Positions 17,769-26,347 of a DNA stretch of 64,000 nt are shown here, in pieces (within the stretch, counting starts at the first letter, position 1; each line of letters begins with the position of its first letter). Source of the DNA: Arcobacter caeni (GTDB lineage: Bacteria > Campylobacterota > Campylobacteria > Campylobacterales > Arcobacteraceae). The DNA is taken from contig NZ_MUXE01000003.1 of assembly GCF_003063245.1 (NCBI RefSeq), forward strand, positions 1 to 64,000, in the 5' to 3' direction. The position numbers and the translations under genes were made by a program. The notes beneath the pieces were generated by a model. That model searched no databases. It was not told where the DNA came from and was given only the letters and a program-made list of their open reading frames with translations.

Positions 17769-18857
17769 ATGTCTCAAAACCTAAACTTAGAAAATATAAA
17801 AAAAGAAAAAGATGGAATAGATGTCTTAGCAGACATCTATTTACATGCTATTTTTGGAGAAATTGTTACTCCAGCGGACTTAGAAAGATTCAAATGGTAC
17901 GGAATCTACGCACAAGATGAAAAACAAGAATATTTTAAATTAAAAGTTCCTCTATCTTTGGGAGAACTAAATTTAAATCAACTAAAAATACTCAGTCAAA
18001 TCTCAAAAGAATTTAGTGATGATACTTTGATTTTTTCAAGTGAACAAAAAATTGAGTTTAAAAATCTAAAAATTTATGATTTACCAAATATCTTTAATCT
18101 TCTTCAAGAAGTAAATTTAAAGACTCATTTTGAAGCAGGTCATACAATAAGAAGAGTTCTGACTTGTCCTGTAAATGGAATAGATGATACACAATTATTT
18201 GATGTTGAACCACTTGCGAATAAATTAAATGATACTTTTATTGGAAATAAAAACTTCTCAAATCTACCAAATAAACTTCAAATTGCAATAAGCGGTTATG
18301 AAGAGGGATGTAATGTTCAGTTTACTCCTGATATTAGTTTTAATGCAACAAAAGATGCGAAAGATAAGATTGTTTTTAGTGTAAAGGTTTTAGATAAAAC
18401 AATTGGTTATATAACTCCTGCTCAAGTTATAAAAACTGCACTTGCACTTGCAAATATTTACAAAGATTTTGGAGATAGAATAAATCCACAAAATAGCTCT
18501 TTTGAATTTTTAGTAAATAACTGGGGAATAAATAAATTCTTCGATATTTTAAACTCAACTGTAAACTATAAAATAGGAAAAAATCTATTTATAAAAGAGC
18601 AAATAATCCCAAGAAAACCACGAATGGGTATAAATAAAAGTAAAATTGAAAAACAAAGTTACATAGGTTGTAAAATTAGTTCTTCAACAATACAAAGTTC
18701 AAATCTAGATAATTTAACATCTTTACTTGAAAAATATAATGCTTCAAAAATCAAGATTACCCATAAAGGAAATATCATAATTTTAGATGCCTTATCAAAT
18801 AGTGCAAATGATTTAGCTATTGAACTTGAGAAAATAGACTTTAATCCTTTTGTATAA
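17769..18857 (+). CDS. Nitrite/sulfite reductase-like protein lacking the siroheme-[4Fe-4S] C-terminal half
   Basis: I start this gene at the ATG at 17769, giving 362 residues. It contains, in order, a ferredoxin-like half-domain (about residues 30-105), a first NIR/SIR core domain beginning GHTIRRVLTCPVNGID (about 118), with KLQIAISGYEEGCNVQF later in it, and a second ferredoxin-like half-domain (about 285-360, from KPRMGINKSKIEKQSYIGCK). It then stops where a normal sulfite reductase would continue into the second core domain with the C-x5-C and C-x3-C cluster ligands. Neither motif is visible. It ends 7 bases before dgt on the other strand, so no missing half follows. It may be a non-catalytic or partner subunit. 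Confidence 0.8.
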   Translation: MSQNLNLENIKKEKDGIDVLADIYLHAIFGEIVTPADLERFKWYGIYAQDEKQEYFKLKVPLSLGELNLNQLKILSQISKEFSDDTLIFSSEQKIEFKNLKIYDLPNIFNLLQEVNLKTHFEAGHTIRRVLTCPVNGIDDTQLFDVEPLANKLNDTFIGNKNFSNLPNKLQIAISGYEEGCNVQFTPDISFNATKDAKDKIVFSVKVLDKTIGYITPAQVIKTALALANIYKDFGDRINPQNSSFEFLVNNWGINKFFDILNSTVNYKIGKNLFIKEQIIPRKPRMGINKSKIEKQSYIGCKISSSTIQSSNLDNLTSLLEKYNASKIKITHKGNIIILDALSNSANDLAIELEKIDFNPFV

Positions 18858-18864
18858 AAAGATT

Positions 18865-20202
18865 TTAATCTCCCATTCCATTTAATTGATTTGCCACATA
18901 TTTTGCGTAATTATCTGTCATTCCTACAATATAATCAATAACTCTTTGGTACATTGTATAAAGAGATTTATCTTCATTTGGTAAATCTTCTCCCATTAAT
19001 TCTAAAGCTCTTTTATTTCTAAATGAAAGTTTTGATAACTCTTTTTTTTCATATAATTCATAAGTTGCAGGAATTAAATTATTAAGTAAAGTTTCAATTA
19101 TATTATAAGCTCCAAGTTCTAACTCTATTTTTCTTTTTTCATTAAAGATTTTATCTTTTGCTAATCTTTTAGCCTCTTTAAGACCATCTTTTAATTTCTG
19201 ATGCGAAAATCTATCTATTAAATCACTAGGTTGATTATCACTTATTATTTCATCATAATTACTTTCAAAAACTTCCATTACATGTCTTGCTAGTTTATCA
19301 ATTGAAATTGCCACAAGTTTAGAAACTTTTTTTAATTTAGAGATATTTTCTTCATAAACTTTTGAAACTATTTCTTCTTCACAAAGTAATTCAAATATTT
19401 TTCTAACATCATTTTCATCTATTATATTCAATTCAAAAGCATCTTGTAAATCAAGAAGCCCATAACAAATATCATCAGAAGCTTCCATTAAAAAAGATAA
19501 CGGATGTCTTTTATATGTTCCATCTTCTTTTACAAGCTTAAGTTCATCAAAAACGGATTTAAAAAAATCTTTTTCACTTTGAAAATAATTAAATTTCGAT
19601 TTACCACTAATTTTACAATTAGCAGAAGAATAAGGATATTTTATCAATGTTCCAAGAGTTGCAAAAGTTAAACTGATTCCACCTGAAAACATATTATTTT
19701 CAAGTTGACTCACTATTCTAAAACTTTGAGCATTCCCATCCAAATGTAAAAAATCATTCATCTTTTTCTTTGATAGTGTTTTTAAATACTTTTTTTTCTT
19801 ATGATTTTTAAACCACTCTTTTATAACTTCTTCACCAGCATGACCAAAAGGAGGATTTCCTATATCATGAGATAAACAAGCTGTTTGGACAATGTATGCA
19901 ATATCATAAGGATTTACCTTGATTTCTGGAAATTTCTTATTTAAAAATTCTCCAGCTCTTAAACCCAAACTTCTTCCAACACTTGCTACTTCTAAACTAT
20001 GAGTTAGTCTATTATGAACATGGTCATTTTTTGATAAAGGGTGAACTTGCGTTTTTTTTGATAATCTTCTAAAAGAATTAGAAAATATTATTCTGTCATA
20101 ATCTTTGTGAAAACTATTTCTATAAAAATCATCATATTTATCAACTTTAATTTCTTCAAAACTATAAAATCTTTTTTTGCATAATAAATTATTCCAATCC
20201 AA
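18865..20202 (-). CDS. dgt: Deoxyguanosinetriphosphate triphosphohydrolase-like HD protein
   Basis: A 445-residue dNTPase that hydrolyses dGTP (or other dNTPs) to deoxynucleoside and triphosphate. The HD metal site is visible: [16 protein letters not shown] supplies the first His and [19 protein letters not shown] the HD pair, in the N-terminal third. The first residues contain [20 protein letters not shown], typical of dGTPases, and the length fits the longer subtype. The start is TTG at 20202 with AAAGGAA 7 bases upstream. The gene converges on the sulfite-reductase-like gene and diverges from the aminotransferase gene. Confidence 0.9.
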   Translation of the reverse strand: MDWNNLLCKKRFYSFEEIKVDKYDDFYRNSFHKDYDRIIFSNSFRRLSKKTQVHPLSKNDHVHNRLTHSLEVASVGRSLGLRAGEFLNKKFPEIKVNPYDIAYIVQTACLSHDIGNPPFGHAGEEVIKEWFKNHKKKKYLKTLSKKKMNDFLHLDGNAQSFRIVSQLENNMFSGGISLTFATLGTLIKYPYSSANCKISGKSKFNYFQSEKDFFKSVFDELKLVKEDGTYKRHPLSFLMEASDDICYGLLDLQDAFELNIIDENDVRKIFELLCEEEIVSKVYEENISKLKKVSKLVAISIDKLARHVMEVFESNYDEIISDNQPSDLIDRFSHQKLKDGLKEAKRLAKDKIFNEKRKIELELGAYNIIETLLNNLIPATYELYEKKELSKLSFRNKRALELMGEDLPNEDKSLYTMYQRVIDYIVGMTDNYAKYVANQLNGMGD

Positions 20203-20327
20203 AAGAATTCCTTTAATTAACTATTTTTTATATAATGCCATAATTTCAAAAGATAATAATGCATATTTAGCTTCTTAAATATGATTCTTATCTAAAATAA
20301 TATAAAATTATAATATTAATAACTAAG

Positions 20328-20333
20328 TATAAT
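20328..20333 (+). promoter_or_regulatory. Promoter -10 of the class V aminotransferase gene
   Basis: TATAAT at 20328-20333 is a perfect -10 box 18 bases before the ATG at 20352, implying a leader of only about 12 bases and no clear Shine-Dalgarno sequence. No -35 is seen. Confidence 0.45.
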
Positions 20334-20351
20334 CTAAATGAGCAAATAAAC

Positions 20352-21659
20352 ATGAACAAAAATATTTTTAGACCTTTTTTAAATGAAAACACCGATGTGT
20401 TAAATTTTATTAGATACAACACTATTGGGAAAAATAAAAAAGAGTATTTTGACTATACAGCATCAGGATTAGCTTTTAGACAAATAGAAAATAGAATCCA
20501 TGATGTACTTGAAACTTATGCAAATACTCACTCTAAAGAGGCTTCAAATGCCGATAAAACTACAAATTATTATGAATTAGCAAGAAGTAGTTTAGTAAAA
20601 AATTTAGAACTTACAGATGATTTTGCAATTCTTCCAAGTGGTTATGGAACAACTGCTGCCATTAAACATTTTCAAGAATTAATGGGACTTTATATTCCTC
20701 CTGCAACTAAAAAAAGATTTGCTCTTCAAATAAATAAAAGAACTGCTCCATTAGTAATAGTTGGACCTTACGAACACCACTCAAATGAAGTTTCTTTTAG
20801 AGAAGCTTTTTGTGAAGTTAAAAGAATAAATTTAGATAAAGATGGTTTAATAGACTTAAATCATCTTAAAGTTGTACTTGAAGAAAATAAAAATAGAGAA
20901 ATAATAGCTTCATTTTGCGTAGCGTCAAATGTAACTGGAATTATCACTCCCTATGAAGAAATCTCTAAACTACTAAGAACTTATAATGCAGTAGTTTGTT
21001 TTGATGCCGCTGCTTCAAGTCCATATATGAATATTCCTTGTCATCTTTATGATGCTTTATTTATGTCACCACACAAACTTCTTGGAGGTCCAGCATCTTG
21101 TGGTTTATTAGTGATTAAAAAATCATTAGTTGATACAACTATAGCACCATCATTTTCAGGTGGTGGAACTGTTGAATATGTAAATAAAACTTCACAAACC
21201 TATAAAAAAGGAATAGAAGAAAGAGAAGACGCAGGAACTCCACCGATTTTACAATTTATAAGAGCATCGTTAGCTTATCAATTAAGAAATGAAATAGGTT
21301 TTGAATTAATAAAAAAACAAAAAGATGAACTAAAAGAGTATTTCATAAGTGAACTAAAAAAAATTCCAAATTGTGAGATTTATGGAAATCAAGAAGCTTC
21401 AAATATTGGAATAATCTCGTTTAATATAAAAGGATTAAACCCTTATGAATTATGTAATCGTTTATCTTTAGAAAATAACTTCCAAACAAGAGCTGGATGT
21501 TCATGTGCTGGTCCTTATGGACATGATTTATTAGGAATAGAAGAATTAGATATGAACAATCGTCCAGGATGGGTTAGAGTTTCTATTCATTTTTCACAAA
21601 CAAAACAAGAGATACAAAATTTAGTTGATGGGATTAAGAAAATATCTTTTCAATATTAA
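20352..21659 (+). CDS. Class V aminotransferase, cysteine desulfurase-like
   Basis: A 435-residue PLP enzyme of the SufS/CsdA/NifS fold group. The PLP lysine is K242 in MSPHKLLGGPASCG. A substrate-binding signature RAGCSCAGPYGHDLLG occurs near residue 380, with two cysteines in place of the single active-site Cys in the usual RxGxHCA loop. The N-terminus (YFDYTASGLAFRQIENRIHD) matches class V enzymes that begin with a D-Y-x-A-S-x motif. Sulfur transfer from cysteine is plausible, but the subfamily is not the housekeeping IscS or NifS, so a different small substrate is possible. It appears to be monocistronic. Confidence 0.85.
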   Translation: MNKNIFRPFLNENTDVLNFIRYNTIGKNKKEYFDYTASGLAFRQIENRIHDVLETYANTHSKEASNADKTTNYYELARSSLVKNLELTDDFAILPSGYGTTAAIKHFQELMGLYIPPATKKRFALQINKRTAPLVIVGPYEHHSNEVSFREAFCEVKRINLDKDGLIDLNHLKVVLEENKNREIIASFCVASNVTGIITPYEEISKLLRTYNAVVCFDAAASSPYMNIPCHLYDALFMSPHKLLGGPASCGLLVIKKSLVDTTIAPSFSGGGTVEYVNKTSQTYKKGIEEREDAGTPPILQFIRASLAYQLRNEIGFELIKKQKDELKEYFISELKKIPNCEIYGNQEASNIGIISFNIKGLNPYELCNRLSLENNFQTRAGCSCAGPYGHDLLGIEELDMNNRPGWVRVSIHFSQTKQEIQNLVDGIKKISFQY

Positions 21660-21767
21660 ATCCATAAATATCGGCTTTTTTGAACCTTTTGAAGATTAAT
21701 TTCAAAACTACACAAATACTACATAATTCATTTAAACTTCATTAACCTAAAAAGCTTACAATCCTAA

Positions 21768-22886
21768 ATGAATTTCATATTGTTTTTTTTAATTTTTTTT
21801 GTTGCTTTTGCTTTTCAATCTTTGATAATAAAAAAGCGTCTTATAAATAAACTCGATTTTACTTATAAGACGAAAAAATATCTTAGCCTAATTTTATATA
21901 TCACTTTTTTGGGTGTAATTTTATACCCAATGGCTAGATATTTTCCACTAGTGCCAAATTGGCTCTATTTTGTTCTTTCCTTGCCAATTGGGGTGATTTT
22001 TTTAACATTTATTATTACTTTATTACATGAAATCATCTCTTTTGGAATTAACAAAACACCATTCAAAAAAAATCGAAGAGAATTTTTCAAAAAAGGTCTA
22101 GATATTGGAGCCATTTCTTTAGTAATTGCCACAAATGCAAAAGCTATGGATAATGCAAAAAATGTACAAATTGAACTTGTTGATGTAAAAATAAACAATT
22201 TAGCCCAACCTTATAATATTATTCAAATAAGCGATATTCACATTGGTGGATTGATTGATAAAAACTTTATAAAATCCCTCGTAAATAAAATTAATATATT
22301 AAATGCTGATGCAGTTGTAATTACGGGTGATTTAGTTGATACAAAATTAGAATATGCAACCCCTGCTCTTAATGAACTTAAAAACATACAATCAAAATAT
22401 GGAACTTTTTTTATAGTTGGAAACCATGAATATTTTCATGGCGTTAAACCAATTATTGATTATGTGAACTCATTGGGAATTAGAACTTTAGAAAATGAAA
22501 ATGTTTATATTGGAGAAAAAGATAAAGGGTTTAATCTTTGTGGAGTTTATGATTGGTTTGGAAATAAATATGGTTCATACAAACCAGATATAAATAAAGC
22601 TTTAGAAAATACAACTAATCAACCCACTATTTTATTAGCTCATCAACCAAAATATGTTACTGAACTTGAAACTACAAAAGGAATAGATTTAGTCCTTTGT
22701 GGTCATACTCATGGTGGACAAATTTTTCCATTTAATTTTTTAGTAAAACTACAACAACCTTATATAAAAGGTCTTCATCAACACAATGAATTTACACAAG
22801 TTTATGTAAATAAAGGCACAGGATTTTGGGGTCCACCCATGAGATTGGGCGCTAGTAGCGAAATAACTATTCTAAAACTTTCTTAA
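21768..22886 (+). CDS. Membrane-anchored metallophosphoesterase (YkuE-like)
   Basis: The N-terminal 110 residues hold about three membrane helices. A calcineurin-like phosphoesterase domain follows, with all five metal motifs: ISDIHIGG (D-x-H), VITGDLVDT (G-D), VGNHEYFHG (G-N-H-E), LLAHQPK (H) and LCGHTHGGQ (G-H-x-H). Such proteins hydrolyse phosphodiesters, often in lipids such as UDP-diacylglucosamine analogues; the substrate here is unknown. A -10-like TACAAT at 21757-21762 lies only 6 bases before the ATG with no ribosome-binding site, so the message may be leaderless. Confidence 0.88.
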   Translation: MNFILFFLIFFVAFAFQSLIIKKRLINKLDFTYKTKKYLSLILYITFLGVILYPMARYFPLVPNWLYFVLSLPIGVIFLTFIITLLHEIISFGINKTPFKKNRREFFKKGLDIGAISLVIATNAKAMDNAKNVQIELVDVKINNLAQPYNIIQISDIHIGGLIDKNFIKSLVNKINILNADAVVITGDLVDTKLEYATPALNELKNIQSKYGTFFIVGNHEYFHGVKPIIDYVNSLGIRTLENENVYIGEKDKGFNLCGVYDWFGNKYGSYKPDINKALENTTNQPTILLAHQPKYVTELETTKGIDLVLCGHTHGGQIFPFNFLVKLQQPYIKGLHQHNEFTQVYVNKGTGFWGPPMRLGASSEITILKLS

Positions 22887-22944
22887 TCTTAGGCTGTAAC
22901 ACTTACTATACAGCTATTTAATAAATTTACTCATTTTATTCATG

Positions 22945-22974
22945 TATAATGATTTCAATTAAAAAATAAAAGGA
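22945..22974 (+). promoter_or_regulatory. Promoter -10 and ribosome-binding site of the transglutaminase/ATP-grasp operon
   Basis: A perfect TATAAT at 22945-22950 and AAAAGGA at about 22968-22974 precede the ATG at 22982. There is no recognisable -35. The predicted leader is about 25 bases. No promoter is seen before the second and third genes, which follow with 0 and 2 bases spacing, so this should drive all three. Confidence 0.6.
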
Positions 22975-22981
22975 TTTTAAA

Positions 22982-25900
22982 ATGTCTTTAAAAGTAGTTA
23001 TTTCCCATAAAACTCACTATAAATATGATAAACCTATATCATTATCTCCACATATTATAAGACTAAGACCAGCACCTCATAGTAGAACTCCAATTGAAGC
23101 TTATTCGTTAAATATAAAACCTGATAATCACTTCTTAAATTGGCAGCAAGACCCATTTGGAAACTATCAAGCAAGGGTAGTATTTCCTGAAAAAACAAAA
23201 GAGTTTTTTATTGATGTTGAAATTATTGCTGATTTAATCACATTAAATCCTTTTGACTTTTTCGTTGAAGAAAGTGCAACAAACTTTCCTTTTGAATATA
23301 AAAAAGAGTTAAAAAAAGAGCTAAAACCTTATCTTAAAATCAATGAAGAAGGTAAACTTTTAAAAGAATTTGTAGAGAGTATTGATAAAAGTGAAAAACC
23401 TATTATTGATTTTTTAGTAGAAGTTAATCAAAAAATTAACCAATATGTAAACTACACTGTAAGACTAGAAACAGGTGTTCAAACTTGTAAAACTACTTTA
23501 GAAAAGAAGTTAGGTTCTTGTAGAGATTCAGCTTGGCTTTTTGTACAAGTTTTAAGACATTTAGGACTTGCAGCTAGATTTGTATCTGGATATTTGGTTC
23601 AATTAACAGCTGATGTTAAATCACTGGATGGACCAAGTGGTCCAGAAGCTGACTTTACCGATTTACACGCATGGACAGAAGTTTATATTCCAGGTGCTGG
23701 ATGGGTTGGACTTGATAGTACAAGTGGACTTTTTGCAGGAGAAGGTCACATTCCATTAGCTTGTACTCCTCATTTTGATAGCGCACATGCAATTGAAGGA
23801 TTTAGTGATAAATGTGAAACTAAATTTGAATTTGAAAATAAAGTTACAAGAATTTTTGAATCTCCAAGGGTTACAAAACCATATAAACAAGAACAATGGG
23901 ATGCAATTTATAACTTAGGATTTAAAGTTGATAAAGATTTAGTAAAAAATGATGTTCGTCTAACAATGGGTGGAGAGCCAACTTTTGTATCTATTGATGA
24001 TATGGAATCACCTCAATGGAATAGTGAAGCAGATGGTGAGCATAAAAGAGAGTTAGCTACAAAACTATCAAGAAGACTTTTAGAAACATCAACAACTGGT
24101 GGACTTTTACATCACGCTCAAGGAAAATGGTACCCAGGGGAACCACTTCAAAGATGGCAAACGACTATTTATTGGAGAAAAGATAAAAAACCAGTTTGGG
24201 AAAACCCAAAACTTCTGGCAAATAAAAATGATGTTTTTGCTTATACTTCAAAGGATGCTAAAAACTTTTTATCAACTTTAGCTTTAGTTTTAGGAGTTAG
24301 TGATGAAAATATTCTTCCAGCTTTTGAAGACCCAATTTATTATATTATGAAAGAAGCTGAACTTCCTCTTGATATTGACCCTTTAAAATATGATTTAAAA
24401 GATCCACTTGAAAGAAAAACAATAGCTGATAAATTAGCTCAAGGATTAAACAATGAAGTTGGATATGTTTTACCTTTAAATTTTGGTGTTTCAAAATGGA
24501 TAAGTTCAAAATGGGAATTTAGAAGAAATCACCTATTTCTAAGTGCTGGAAATTCACCATTGGGATTAAGACTTCCATTAGAATCATTAATAGTAAAACC
24601 TCCTGTTGAATTAGAAAAAAGTTTTGAAACAGACCTTTTTGCATTTGCTCCACAACTTGGTGATTATATTAAAGATGTTAAAAAAAGAGCTAAAAAAACT
24701 AGCAAAAAAACAACTCCAAAATATAATTCAAATGCTTTTGTAAGAACTGCAATTAGTTCTGAAATAAGAGATGACAAACTTTGTATTTTCTTACCTCCAA
24801 TTGAAGATACAGAAGTATTTTTAGATTTAATAGCTTCGATTGAACAAACAGCTGAAATGTTAAATCTAGCTGTAATAATTGAAGGTTATGAACCTCCTCA
24901 TGATTTAAGAACAGATAGAATAAAAGTAACTCCTGATCCTGGTGTTATTGAAGTAAATATTCAACCAACATCTTCATGGAAAGAACTAAGCGATAATCTT
25001 CTTGCACTTTATGAAGATGCAAGACTTTGTAGACTTGGAACTGAAAAGTTTATGCTTGATGGAAGACATACAGGAACAGGTGGTGGTAACCATGTAACAA
25101 TTGGAGCAATGAAACCTAGTGATTCTCCACTATTAAGAAATCCTCAATTACTTAGAAGTTTAATCACATTTTGGCAACACCATCCTGGTTTATCATATCT
25201 TTTTTCAGGTGCATTTATAGGTCCAACTTCTCAAGCTCCAAGAGTTGATGAGGGACGAGCTGAAAATCTTTATGAATTAGAAATTGCCTTTTCACAAATT
25301 CCAGAAAGCACAGATGTTCCTTTTTGGTTAACTGATAGATTATTTAGACATATGCTCACAGATATTACAGGGAATACTCATAGAAGTGAGTTTTGTATAG
25401 ATAAATTATATTCACCTGATTCAAGCACTGGAAGATTAGGTATTTTAGAACTTCGAGCTTTTGATATGCCTCCTCACTCTCAAATGGCACTTTTACAAAT
25501 GTTATTAGTTCGAGCTTTAGTATCTTGTTTTTGGAAAAAACCATATAAACATGATTTAGTTAGATGGGGAACAAGATTACATGATAAATTTTTACTTGAG
25601 CATTATGTAAAAGAGGATTTAAGAAGTGTTGTTCAATACTTAAATGATGAGGGTTATGAGTTTAAACTTGATTGGTTTGACCCATTTTTTGAGTTTAGAT
25701 TCCCATTATATGGAATGACAATGATAGAATCAATGCCAGTTGAAATTAGATCAGCAATTGAACCATGGAATGTTTTGGGTGAAGAATCAAGTTCACAAGG
25801 AACATCAAGATATGTTGACTCATCAGTTGAAAGGTTACAAATTAAAATTGCTAATTTTAATGAAGAAAGATACATCGTAACTTGTAATGGTGTGCAAGTT

Positions 25901-26347
25901 CCACTTTCTAAAACCGATATTGAGGGTGAATATGTAAGTGGAGTTAGATATAAAGCTTGGCAACCTTGGTCAGCTCTACATCCAACCATTAAAGTAGATA
26001 CACCTTTAACTTTCGATATAATAGATAAATGGAATACTAGATCTATTGGTGGATTCAACTATTTTGTTGCACATCCAGGGGGAAGAAGTTATGATACATT
26101 CCCTGTAAATTCTTATGAAGCCGAATCAAGAAGGATAAATAGATATTGGGATTTTAATCACTCACAAGGTGAGCTTGAAGCTTATGAACCTTCTCTTTCA
26201 GCAGAAGCAAACTCTATTTTTGCAGTGGAAGCAACTAGAACTTTAACGAATACAAAAGGAAGTAAAAAACTTCTTTTTAAAGAAATGCCAAAAAACAAAG
26301 AGTACCCACATACATTAGATTTAAGACAAAGGTGGATAAAAAAATAG
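22982..26347 (+). CDS. Transglutaminase-like protease domain fused to DUF2126
   Basis: This 1121-residue protein has an N-terminal bacterial transglutaminase beta-region (residues 1-85) and a transglutaminase core with the complete catalytic triad C180 (LGSCRDSAW), H229 (TDLHAWTEVY) and D245 (VGLDSTSG). A DUF2126 region fills the rest, starting at about residue 324 (DVRLTMGGEPTFVSIDD). The core could cleave or form amide bonds. DUF2126 has no known activity and is nearly always encoded beside circularly permuted ATP-grasp and alpha-E proteins, as here. There is no signal peptide, so it acts in the cytoplasm. It is the first gene of a three-gene operon whose next ATG follows its stop with no gap. 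Confidence 0.92.
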   Translation: MSLKVVISHKTHYKYDKPISLSPHIIRLRPAPHSRTPIEAYSLNIKPDNHFLNWQQDPFGNYQARVVFPEKTKEFFIDVEIIADLITLNPFDFFVEESATNFPFEYKKELKKELKPYLKINEEGKLLKEFVESIDKSEKPIIDFLVEVNQKINQYVNYTVRLETGVQTCKTTLEKKLGSCRDSAWLFVQVLRHLGLAARFVSGYLVQLTADVKSLDGPSGPEADFTDLHAWTEVYIPGAGWVGLDSTSGLFAGEGHIPLACTPHFDSAHAIEGFSDKCETKFEFENKVTRIFESPRVTKPYKQEQWDAIYNLGFKVDKDLVKNDVRLTMGGEPTFVSIDDMESPQWNSEADGEHKRELATKLSRRLLETSTTGGLLHHAQGKWYPGEPLQRWQTTIYWRKDKKPVWENPKLLANKNDVFAYTSKDAKNFLSTLALVLGVSDENILPAFEDPIYYIMKEAELPLDIDPLKYDLKDPLERKTIADKLAQGLNNEVGYVLPLNFGVSKWISSKWEFRRNHLFLSAGNSPLGLRLPLESLIVKPPVELEKSFETDLFAFAPQLGDYIKDVKKRAKKTSKKTTPKYNSNAFVRTAISSEIRDDKLCIFLPPIEDTEVFLDLIASIEQTAEMLNLAVIIEGYEPPHDLRTDRIKVTPDPGVIEVNIQPTSSWKELSDNLLALYEDARLCRLGTEKFMLDGRHTGTGGGNHVTIGAMKPSDSPLLRNPQLLRSLITFWQHHPGLSYLFSGAFIGPTSQAPRVDEGRAENLYELEIAFSQIPESTDVPFWLTDRLFRHMLTDITGNTHRSEFCIDKLYSPDSSTGRLGILELRAFDMPPHSQMALLQMLLVRALVSCFWKKPYKHDLVRWGTRLHDKFLLEHYVKEDLRSVVQYLNDEGYEFKLDWFDPFFEFRFPLYGMTMIESMPVEIRSAIEPWNVLGEESSSQGTSRYVDSSVERLQIKIANFNEERYIVTCNGVQVPLSKTDIEGEYVSGVRYKAWQPWSALHPTIKVDTPLTFDIIDKWNTRSIGGFNYFVAHPGGRSYDTFPVNSYEAESRRINRYWDFNHSQGELEAYEPSLSAEANSIFAVEATRTLTNTKGSKKLLFKEMPKNKEYPHTLDLRQRWIKK

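Noticed and set aside
17769-18865. A frameshift that splits a full-length sulfite reductase.
   Set aside because: The downstream bases are occupied by dgt on the other strand within 7 bases, and no reading frame there continues the missing domain.
25654-26058. A 134-residue antisense reading frame inside the transglutaminase-DUF2126 gene.
   Set aside because: It lies wholly opposite a strongly supported gene, has no ribosome-binding site and resembles no family; it is a by-product of codon usage.
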